NCBI RefSeq assembly: GCF_002849225.1
Contig: NZ_PKMC01000002.1
Location: 186,001 to 250,000 of the forward strand
DNA from: Actinomyces sp. UMB0138
GTDB taxonomy: Bacteria; Bacillota; Negativicutes; Veillonellales; Veillonellaceae
Direction: 5' to 3'
DNA length: 64,000 nt
Every line of letters begins with the position of its first letter. Position 1 is the stretch's first letter. Below, piece after piece: positions 29,082-36,645 of the stretch. The position numbers and the translations under genes were made by a program. The notes beneath the pieces were generated by a model. It was not told the DNA's origin and made no database searches. It saw only the letters and a list, made by a program, of their open reading frames with translations.

Positions 29082-31409
29082 CTACTCCTCTAAGGAATGT
29101 AACGTGTGTCGATTCTTCGGTAGGCGAATGGCCTCAGCTAGGAAGATTACGATCAGGAGTACAGGGGGGACTAGCCAGAAGTATCCGGCGCTGATCTGGT
29201 GTGGGGTGGGCCCGCGTCCCGCCACTGCCGGAGTAGACATTAGCCTGCCAATTATCGTTGCAACTACGATGGAGCAAAGATAGGGGCTCAACTCCCGCAA
29301 TCTGAGATTACGCAACAGGGCATCCCCTCCACCATAGTTGTTCACCACGAACCGGAGGGCAGTGTCGCGTTTACGCGCCAAAGCAAGACCCGTCCCTATT
29401 AATACGACACTAAGAATGAAGCCCACAGCTAAAACTGCCAAAGATAACTTATGCAATGAAGAGGTGTTCACACTAGTGGGTTCGGTTATTGCTATTGACG
29501 GGGAAACCGCACTCGCCGCTCTTCTGAATATAGTCTGTCTGGATAGAGATTTTCTCGCGAAATCTGGAATGTATACCCATCGATCAGGTCCAGGTAAGAT
29601 ACCGGCATTTTTCAAGCGTGGATTATCAGGATCGGCTATCCAGTCGGGCAGATTAGCTTGACCAATTCTGTAATTTATTTTATCTCCGATATTTGTTTGA
29701 GTTAGAATATTAGCTTTATCTGAAAAATTGTCGAAACCTAGAATATAAAAATCACTATCGCCCTGACTCTGACGTAGTTCAGGTGAACTATCGCCGACTT
29801 GGACGAGGGTACTGCGTTGAGTGTTCAAGAAACTTAAAATACCAATGAAACCGCGGCAGTCAGTTAATGACTTACCTTGATTGTTGCATTTAGTGTATTT
29901 TTCAGAAGCTATACGGACGAGCTTTTGGGACTCATCGGGAAGCACAAAAACAACGGCATTTCTCATGATGTCAGGAAATTGTTTTTGTAGATAAGCGACA
30001 TGGGCGGGACTGACATGTTCAATAGTCATGTAGTCGTCCCCATCTGGTTTGCCGTAGTCTAAGGCATTGGCATGCCCCTGAAAAGAGATTGCTACCAGGG
30101 TAGTGATTGCAATAGCTATGGCAACCATAGGGGCAAGAGTAATAGTGGCAGCCGAGGTGACCATACCTGCCTCCCGCAATGGTTTGCCGATACTAACCCA
30201 TGATAAAGCATACGCGAGTAGGGCGGCGCCCGTTACCGCCATAATGATCGATGGGAAATACAGGATTGATGTATGTGTGACGGCAAACCAGATTGCAACA
30301 GCAGCGATTGCAAGAAGCGCAACACCGAACACCACAATGGTCTTCAGAGAGCTATTTTCAACTCTTACTAGCGGCTTGTGGCGCCTCCTGTTACGCCATT
30401 TATGGTAGACGAATAATATTACGGACGAAATAAGTATGGTTGCAAAAACTCGGATGTAACAGGCGTATACACTACTTGGCTCGTAGGCTGTCCAAAGCTG
30501 ATCGAAACTTTGGCCTATGTAACCGCATAGGAGCCACATACCTAGATGAGCAAACAGGCCCCCAAGCGTGACACTACAGATTAGTAAGAAAGAGATCATT
30601 CCGGCAGATAACAGCCATGACTGGCGCCTTTCCAAGCCTATGGAGCAAAGCGCTTGGATGGTTGTAGTAGCCGCGCGGTTAGCGGTATTGATACCTGCTA
30701 CAAGAAGTGTAATAGTGGCTAGCAATAATACTGCCGATAGTACCTGCCAACTATTCAAAAGTGCACTCTTTTCACCCCGGAGTAGGTAATCTACAGCTCC
30801 TTCTACTGAGTTCACACGAATTAATCCTAAGCGTGTATCAGAGAGAAGATTTTCATTTAGCTCAGGATCGACATTGGTTAGCCACGTAGTAGCGTCCTGT
30901 TGCTCCTCTTCACTCATCTCTTGAACAGCAAATTGTTCACTTATGTGTGCGGGGAGAAGTGCAATACCTACTACATCGAAAGTATTATTATTAATCCGTA
31001 TCCTATCGCCGACCTCAGCCTGTAATGCTTTTGCAGTTGCGCTTGAGAGTACTATTTGTCGGTTACGTCTCTGTCTGCGTCCGTCGATTAATATCCCGTA
31101 TGCAAAGTTGTCGCCGGCATGTATAACGGTAGCGCTCGTGGAACGCGTACCTCTTTCGAAAATCTCACTCGTGCGAGTGACGGGTAGTAATTCTTTCTTA
31201 TTGACATTTTGGAGTAAACGGGCTCTGGATGTAGAATTTGTAGTTCCAATCCGATACTGTTTACCACCGTAAGTTGCATAGACGTCTTTTTCAATAGTAT
31301 TGACAAAATTACTGTGTAACATACCAGAAAGGGATGCGCATAGAGACAGAAATAATAACGCTAGACAAAGTGTCGTAGCTATTCGGAAATGTTGCTGAAT
31401 AAAGCCCAC
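29082..31409 (-). CDS. Large FtsX-like ABC permease of the putative peptide-export system
   Basis: 775 residues with a GTG start. One membrane helix near residues 12-32, a long outside segment, a block of helices around 215-350 and 365-470, a second outside domain, and helices near 650-680 and 710-760: two FtsX-like repeats as in MacB-type permeases. Base composition is lower in GC than in neighbouring genes. The gene follows an ABC ATPase and a small secreted peptide gene; this layout recalls the lactococcin 972-type bacteriocin export systems (a large membrane protein next to a dedicated ATPase). It overlaps the ATPase frame by 101 bases. Exported substrate is inferred, not shown. Confidence 0.75.
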   Translation of the reverse strand: MGFIQQHFRIATTLCLALLFLSLCASLSGMLHSNFVNTIEKDVYATYGGKQYRIGTTNSTSRARLLQNVNKKELLPVTRTSEIFERGTRSTSATVIHAGDNFAYGILIDGRRQRRNRQIVLSSATAKALQAEVGDRIRINNNTFDVVGIALLPAHISEQFAVQEMSEEEQQDATTWLTNVDPELNENLLSDTRLGLIRVNSVEGAVDYLLRGEKSALLNSWQVLSAVLLLATITLLVAGINTANRAATTTIQALCSIGLERRQSWLLSAGMISFLLICSVTLGGLFAHLGMWLLCGYIGQSFDQLWTAYEPSSVYACYIRVFATILISSVILFVYHKWRNRRRHKPLVRVENSSLKTIVVFGVALLAIAAVAIWFAVTHTSILYFPSIIMAVTGAALLAYALSWVSIGKPLREAGMVTSAATITLAPMVAIAIAITTLVAISFQGHANALDYGKPDGDDYMTIEHVSPAHVAYLQKQFPDIMRNAVVFVLPDESQKLVRIASEKYTKCNNQGKSLTDCRGFIGILSFLNTQRSTLVQVGDSSPELRQSQGDSDFYILGFDNFSDKANILTQTNIGDKINYRIGQANLPDWIADPDNPRLKNAGILPGPDRWVYIPDFARKSLSRQTIFRRAASAVSPSIAITEPTSVNTSSLHKLSLAVLAVGFILSVVLIGTGLALARKRDTALRFVVNNYGGGDALLRNLRLRELSPYLCSIVVATIIGRLMSTPAVAGRGPTPHQISAGYFWLVPPVLLIVIFLAEAIRLPKNRHTLHSLEE

Positions 31410-32094
31410 CGCAACTTTTACCTGCAGGTTTCGAGCTATTTTTTTCGATTAGTTTGCATTCTGACACTTCCAACACTCTGTCAGCAACATCAGCTACCGC
31501 TGGGTCGTGGGTGACAGTGATTATGCATACGTCGAGTTCATGTGCTAATTCGCCGAGTAATTCAGCTATGGCGTTCGAAGAGTCCTTGTCTAAGGCGCCT
31601 GTCGGTTCGTCAGCTAGGATGACCTTTGGTTTGTTCGCTAAAGCTCTAGCAATTGCGACTCTCTGCGCCTCGCCTCCAGAGAGCTGATCGGCGCGTGAGT
31701 CGGCTATATTCCCTAGCCCCAGACGCTGCAATAATTCGGCTGCAGTATCAGGGTTGTGGTCGAGCGTACCCGCAACTTGCTGCGCCAGCCGAATGTTGTC
31801 GCAGGCGCTGAGGTAGGGAATTAGCCGGTAGTCCTGGAATACGCGAGCCAGTACCTTCCCACGGAGGTCTTTTAGTGCGAAGTCGGAAACCGGTTTTCCC
31901 GCTATCTTCACGACTCCTTTTTCGGGATTTAAGGAGCCGTCCAGCAGATTCAGCAACGTAGTCTTCCCCGACCCGGAAGGGCCCATAACCACGTGAAATA
32001 AGCCGGATGCGAATTCGGCATCCATATTCGCGAAGATTGTTCGAAGTCGCTGAGCGTCGGGAAAATGGAACGATATTCCAGAACACGTAATCAT
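31309..32094 (-). CDS. ABC transporter ATP-binding protein (LolD/MacB type, bacteriocin export-like)
   Basis: 261 residues. Walker A GPSGSGKTT near residues 38-46, signature LSGGEAQRVAIARAL near 140, Walker B VILADEPTGALD and the switch His in TVTHD. The normal domain ends around residue 220; the last 35 residues (after KPAGKS) are in a different frame over the start of the permease gene and do not look like family sequence. The ORF therefore probably lost its original stop codon. Lies 15 bases after the small secreted peptide gene and is translationally coupled to it. Confidence 0.85.
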   Translation of the reverse strand: MITCSGISFHFPDAQRLRTIFANMDAEFASGLFHVVMGPSGSGKTTLLNLLDGSLNPEKGVVKIAGKPVSDFALKDLRGKVLARVFQDYRLIPYLSACDNIRLAQQVAGTLDHNPDTAAELLQRLGLGNIADSRADQLSGGEAQRVAIARALANKPKVILADEPTGALDKDSSNAIAELLGELAHELDVCIITVTHDPAVADVADRVLEVSECKLIEKNSSKPAGKSCGGLYSATFPNSYDTLSSVIISVSMRIPFWYVTQ

Positions 32095-32109
32095 GAATTA
32101 TCCGCAGGG

Positions 32110-32445
32110 CTATCGGTGGGCTTGGTCAGTACGGGCGTATCTGGCCTGCCATGAACCCCACTTTGCCGCCCAACTGGTGCTGTGTTTCCGGCCAGTGTCA
32201 TAGAACCATCCAGAAGTGTAGTCGGGCCAGACAGGGATGACCATAACAACTTGGACCTTAGTGTCCCTAGCGATAGAAGAGCAGACTCCCTCCGCTTGCT
32301 GAGATCCTCCATTCGTGTTTAACCAAGCTTTACAACTTGATCCTAATGCTGACGCGTCGATAGTGGATGCAGCAGCAAATCCGCCTGCCAACACAGCTGT
32401 GCCAGCAAGAGTGGTTGCGAGCTTACGACCTATTGTCGATCTCAT
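32110..32445 (-). CDS. Small secreted two-cysteine peptide, candidate bacteriocin
   Basis: 111 residues from ATG 32445, chosen because aaaggag lies six bases ahead. Residues 1-33 are a Sec signal peptide (basic MRSTIGRK, hydrophobic core, predicted cut after ASA). The mature part of about 78 residues has two cysteines (C38 and C55), likely one disulfide, and is rich in Trp and Tyr (PVWPDYTSGWFYDTG, WAAKWGSWQARYAR). First gene of the peptide-ATPase-permease operon. I cannot assign it to lactococcin 972 itself because the typical YSNYYH-like core is not visible; it may be a distant relative or another exported peptide. No immunity gene is recognised, so the permease may serve that role. Confidence 0.7.
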   Translation of the reverse strand: MRSTIGRKLATTLAGTAVLAGGFAAASTIDASALGSSCKAWLNTNGGSQQAEGVCSSIARDTKVQVVMVIPVWPDYTSGWFYDTGRKHSTSWAAKWGSWQARYARTDQAHR

Positions 32446-32612
32446 TTCAAACTCCTTTGTTCTTTTGGTTAGGTGCAAGGGCATCTTCCTGCAAATCCGG
32501 CGGAGTGAGCTCCCTTGTATTGCGAGAATAGCGAGGTGGATTCATCCTCGCATAACGTTAAAAGACTCTAATGCGGCAGAATTTCCCGCACGGTCTTCTA
32601 CCTAGTCGATGG

Positions 32613-32655
32613 CAGCACCCGACATAGCTGGTAACAGGAAAAATGTCGGGTGCTG
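32613..32655 (-). terminator. Terminator-like hairpin downstream of the DUF2156 gene
   Basis: A perfect 13-bp stem (32613-32625 with 32643-32655) with a 17-base loop but no T run. It lies between the DUF2156 gene and the peptide operon. The peptide gene's promoter must lie in the AT-rich stretch 32446-32600. Confidence 0.6.
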
Positions 32656-32681
32656 ATAGAGGCGCGATCTTTGGGGTAGGG

Positions 32682-35123
32682 TCAGACTCCCAGTTTCGCC
32701 CTCAACCAGCGAGCCCCCATCATGGAAGCATCCGTTACCCCAAAATCGGGTAGGTAGGCGCGCCCGATGGCAAACCCGACCGCGGGGAGCTCAGCAACAT
32801 CCGGCACCAGTAGATACATGGGTTCGTATGCGGGCTGAAACTTTGCTTTAAACCTCGCTAACGACCTGAACCCATAGACCGGCTCCAGCATGCGCCCAAC
32901 CCGGTCTAAAGAATCGGACAGGAATGCGCGTTCTTGAATCTCGCTCTGTTCTGCGCTTGCCGGCGCTGGAGCCAATGGCGCCCCCGACAAAGACACGAAC
33001 TCCAGGCCGGCCTCTTGGCAAGCAATAGCCTGTTCGACCAGCAGTAATTCGATGACCTGCTTAAAGCCGCCCTCACGTCTACGCATCACGTCCAAGGTGC
33101 GCCCCACCAACACTCCGTCGCGATATACGGGTAGCCACGAAGTCACTCCATGAATGGTGCGATCGTCATCGACAGCGATCAGCAAAGACACTGCCGGATC
33201 CTCCAACTCGGCTACCCCACCCAGAGTGAAATGCATTTCCGGCAAAGCTTTACCTTCGACCCACTGTGCGCAAATTGCCCGTATCTGGTCGCGTCCGCCC
33301 TCGGGAAGATCCGCCCACGTAACCTCTTCGACATGAACGCCCTCGCGCGCAGCCCTGTTCTTTGCGGTACGCAAATCCTGATACTTCTTGCCCACTAAAG
33401 TAAACGATTCCATGGGTACCACAGCCTCTTCAGCCACGCGCACCGCCGTCCACCCCAGGTCTTGGGCTGCTTTCGCTACTTTCGCATGGGTGGAATAGAG
33501 GGCGGGAATCCACCCATTCTTTTGTGCAAATGCCCCAAACTCGTGCACAATTCGAGCCGTGTCTACCACCTTGCCTACGGGGTCTGCGGTGGCCAGCGCT
33601 ACGCCCTCGACCACTCGGTAGCCCCATCCGGCCTCACCCATCCGGTCGATCCACGGCTGGTTGCCCGCCCACGTCGACATCCACGAAAGGGAACCGCCGC
33701 CCTCGGTGACTAGGCGACGCAGGTGAGCACCCGCATCCTGTTCTTCTGGACGCACGAAGAAGCGCTCTGAAGGCACCACCTGGCCGGTTGCTGCAAAGGT
33801 GCGCCACAGCAAAATAGTAAGTGCGATTGCCAACAGCTGGGCGGGCGCCCCCGCGATGAGCTGCACGAAGCTTTGCGGGGCTGACCAGGCGCGCGGTTCC
33901 AGGGCGTACAGCAAAGCCAGTACGATCAGCCCGGTAACAATGATGAGCGCCGCCCGTTTGGCAGCCAACTGGTAGGTGCCGGTTCTGGCGCGCACTTGGA
34001 AGGAACGGTGCGTGCATAGAAGCAGGATTAGCGCGCACACACTGATCCCGATCTGGAAGTACAGGGGAGGCAGGGCGGAAAGGATGTGGTGGGACGGGAA
34101 AACGACGTCAGCGGGCACAAGGTGTACCCACACCAGGCCGCGCACAATGGCGAACAATTGTGTAAAGACCGCAATAAACCAGGCCGCCCGGCGTGAACGG
34201 GACAGGCCATCCGCCAGCGCAATAAATAGTAGGAAAAGGGCGACGTGGTGCAAGATAGGCGAGATGGCCCCACCGCTGGCGCGCGCCAGTTCCACCGCGC
34301 AGGACGGGTCGGCTATGCGAGTGGTGATAGAAGAAAAACCGTTCGGGAAACAGTGGTTCGCCAACGAAATGGGTCGTAGGCGCGACACAAAAATTAGTCG
34401 TTCGATCTGCGCCATAGGGCCGGCCGGGTGTCGAAAAATGGCGCTGATTAGGCCGGATGTTCCTAGCGCGGCGATGATGATGGCAATGTTTGCGGGAATG
34501 TCTGCCCGCGCCCCCATGGGCTTACCGCGGCGACCGCCCGCGGCGGGGGTGTAGCCGAAAGCCAAGCCGGCTAGTGCCGCCCCGATTCTTACGACCTCGA
34601 CTAGGTTCCCGACTATCAGGTAGAGCACGGTCAGGGTCACGAAAGTGGCAACGCGAATGCGGCGGGAGCCGACGCGGTCCACGCGCCAGGTAGTTGCCAT
34701 AAGGATGGCGATTACCCACGGGGACATGGAGATGACTGTTTCATCCACTAGGACCGCGGATTTGGTGAGCCCTACGGCAAAGAGGGCGAATACCACTGCG
34801 GCACCAAAGATGATGCCGCATAGTTGGCCGCCAACGGCGATTAGAGCAAGTCGCCACGATCCAAGCCGCGGCTCGGCCCATGCGCCCACCGCCAGTGCAA
34901 ATGAGGTGGCCAGGAGCAGAGCTAATCCATCAGAGGTGGTAAAAACTGCCACCAACGGGCGGGACCAGCCGGGGATGTGAGTTACCTGGGCTAGTGGGCC
35001 GCCGGTTGAGGCGGCCGGGCCTATCCCAAGACCCACGGCCAACCCCACGTTGGCGATCCACCCAATAGCCACCAAGGTGAGGGTGGCGGGACAGTGACGC
35101 AGAGCGTTTAAGATCTTGCTCAT
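32682..35123 (-). CDS. Membrane aminoacyl-lipid synthase-like protein (DUF2156/MprF C-terminal domain)
   Basis: 813 residues from ATG 35123, which overlaps the esterase stop (ATGA). The N-terminal half has many helices; the first ones (residues 10-190) look rhomboid-like, a fold seen at the N-terminus of some actinobacterial DUF2156 proteins. The C-terminal 330 residues are the DUF2156 domain that transfers an amino acid from tRNA to a lipid in MprF/LysX enzymes (SLSWMSTWAGN, KYQDLRTAKNRAAREGV, the GLEFVSLSGAPLAP end motif). No lysyl-tRNA synthetase domain is fused, so it is not LysX. Likely substrate lipids are phosphatidylglycerol or diacylglycerol. Coupled to the esterase upstream. Confidence 0.78.
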   Translation of the reverse strand: MSKILNALRHCPATLTLVAIGWIANVGLAVGLGIGPAASTGGPLAQVTHIPGWSRPLVAVFTTSDGLALLLATSFALAVGAWAEPRLGSWRLALIAVGGQLCGIIFGAAVVFALFAVGLTKSAVLVDETVISMSPWVIAILMATTWRVDRVGSRRIRVATFVTLTVLYLIVGNLVEVVRIGAALAGLAFGYTPAAGGRRGKPMGARADIPANIAIIIAALGTSGLISAIFRHPAGPMAQIERLIFVSRLRPISLANHCFPNGFSSITTRIADPSCAVELARASGGAISPILHHVALFLLFIALADGLSRSRRAAWFIAVFTQLFAIVRGLVWVHLVPADVVFPSHHILSALPPLYFQIGISVCALILLLCTHRSFQVRARTGTYQLAAKRAALIIVTGLIVLALLYALEPRAWSAPQSFVQLIAGAPAQLLAIALTILLWRTFAATGQVVPSERFFVRPEEQDAGAHLRRLVTEGGGSLSWMSTWAGNQPWIDRMGEAGWGYRVVEGVALATADPVGKVVDTARIVHEFGAFAQKNGWIPALYSTHAKVAKAAQDLGWTAVRVAEEAVVPMESFTLVGKKYQDLRTAKNRAAREGVHVEEVTWADLPEGGRDQIRAICAQWVEGKALPEMHFTLGGVAELEDPAVSLLIAVDDDRTIHGVTSWLPVYRDGVLVGRTLDVMRRREGGFKQVIELLLVEQAIACQEAGLEFVSLSGAPLAPAPASAEQSEIQERAFLSDSLDRVGRMLEPVYGFRSLARFKAKFQPAYEPMYLLVPDVAELPAVGFAIGRAYLPDFGVTDASMMGARWLRAKLGV

Positions 35124-36418
35124 CGCTGTTCCTTTTCTAGTTCTAGTTGTTGCATCATCCATGGCCACTGCGATTTCAGCAGCGTTCGCCACACGGCCCA
35201 CGAGTGCCGCCCGGAAGTGTAAACAATGTTGCCTACGGCTATCTTTTTCTTCTTTGCTAAGGCGTGTATGCGCCTAGTTTTTGGCCCCGAGAAATCATCT
35301 TTCACTCCGAGGCCGAAACGCCCACTTAGCTGCGGGTAGGACCGCTGAGCCAACAGTGGTTCAATCTGGTAGCGAGCCCACTGGTCCGTGTTGGAAGCGA
35401 ACGCGTTTTTAATGGTGTAGGCGCGCGTGAAGAGTTTTTGTTCCGCTTCGCCAGACATGTCGAAGAAATGTCTGTAGGCGGTTGGATCTTGCAGTGCGAA
35501 CTGCACGGCGCAAGTACCCCCGAAGCTGACTCCCACCACCATCCACTGCTGGGGGCTGTCCGCTGCGGGCAGATTTTTCTTTACCCAGGCAGGAATATCT
35601 TTCGTGGCGTAGGTAGACGCGTTGCCCCGAACCGAATCGGCACACAGGGTGTTGAAGGTGGTCGCGCGGGTTACATCAGCCAACACCAGGATGGGAGCCA
35701 CGCCGCCGTGGGTGGCGGCGTACTGTTCCGCTATTTGCGGGCCGGTTCCCAGCCTCACCCAATCATTCGGAGTACCCGGAATTCCAGGCAGCATGACCAC
35801 TACCGGCAGCTTTGGGGGGTTTGACCCCAACGCGGCGGGTGGCAGGTAAATGTTCGCCGCCCTCGCTTTGAATCCGGAGCGTGCCCCCGGAATGCGCACC
35901 TGGGTAAGGATTCCGTGCCCGGAAGCGATGGCTCTTGCGGCACTTGCTTTACCCTTGCCCGGTTTTAGGTGCAGATCGGTCCACTTGACTGTCTGGATGG
36001 AGCCCCGCCCCAGGAAAGCGGAAAGGGTGGGGTAGGCCTGGTAAACCTCATTTGTGCCTAGACTCGCGCCCACCGCAAACAGCGCCACCGCAACAATTGC
36101 ACCGAGGATGCGTGTCGCCCTCCAGGCGGGTCTTCCTTTTCGCACGAGGGCGAAACCCAGTAACACAAGGTCAGTTCCAGCCAGAAAGATCCAGGCGTAG
36201 ACATGCCAATCTAGGCCATCTGGAAACGGCACCCACACGTAGTCCATTGCGATCCAGGTGCCGGTGGTAGCGAGCGCGCCCACGGCCAATGCCCAAAGTA
36301 GAGCTTTGCCGAGGCGACGCAGTGGAGCTGCAAGAAACAGGGCAAAAAGTGTTGCCAGAGCCAACAAAAGCCAGGCTAGCCAAAGCGCGCCGGAACAAAG
36401 CAGATTAGCGTCCCGCAC
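35120..36418 (-). CDS. Membrane-anchored alpha/beta-hydrolase esterase (PF00756 type)
   Basis: 432 residues from GTG 36418 (aggag five bases before; a TTG at 36460 has no site). Four membrane helices in the first 130 residues anchor an outside catalytic domain of the esterase D/antigen 85 type, with the nucleophile in GVSFGGT and a C-terminal His in SGRHSW. It overlaps the aminoacyl-lipid synthase-like gene by 4 bases. Corynebacteria have an alanyl-diacylglycerol synthase; a paired esterase could remove the amino acid again. That role is inference from coupling. Confidence 0.8.
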   Translation of the reverse strand: MRDANLLCSGALWLAWLLLALATLFALFLAAPLRRLGKALLWALAVGALATTGTWIAMDYVWVPFPDGLDWHVYAWIFLAGTDLVLLGFALVRKGRPAWRATRILGAIVAVALFAVGASLGTNEVYQAYPTLSAFLGRGSIQTVKWTDLHLKPGKGKASAARAIASGHGILTQVRIPGARSGFKARAANIYLPPAALGSNPPKLPVVVMLPGIPGTPNDWVRLGTGPQIAEQYAATHGGVAPILVLADVTRATTFNTLCADSVRGNASTYATKDIPAWVKKNLPAADSPQQWMVVGVSFGGTCAVQFALQDPTAYRHFFDMSGEAEQKLFTRAYTIKNAFASNTDQWARYQIEPLLAQRSYPQLSGRFGLGVKDDFSGPKTRRIHALAKKKKIAVGNIVYTSGRHSWAVWRTLLKSQWPWMMQQLELEKEQR

Positions 36419-36645
36419 CTTATCTCCTATTCGTTGGGGGGCTCCCGCCCGGCAATTCAAAACATCTAAAACTAGTCGCTATTATCTGTGTGAATCCTGA
36501 GGATTTACTATTATTTCTGAAGAAAAGTGCGTTTTGTGGTCTTTATCGACCTCGAATCGAGCTGAATGCAGGGAAGGTAAAGGTTGCTGCCCTAGCTCAA
36601 GCTGTAGGGTAAGAAGTGCTCAGCGAGCACGTAGAAGGGGGAAAC

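Noticed and set aside
32110..32445. Direct assignment of the small secreted protein as lactococcin 972
   Set aside because: The conserved core of that family is not visible; only the gene layout is similar, so I kept a generic call.
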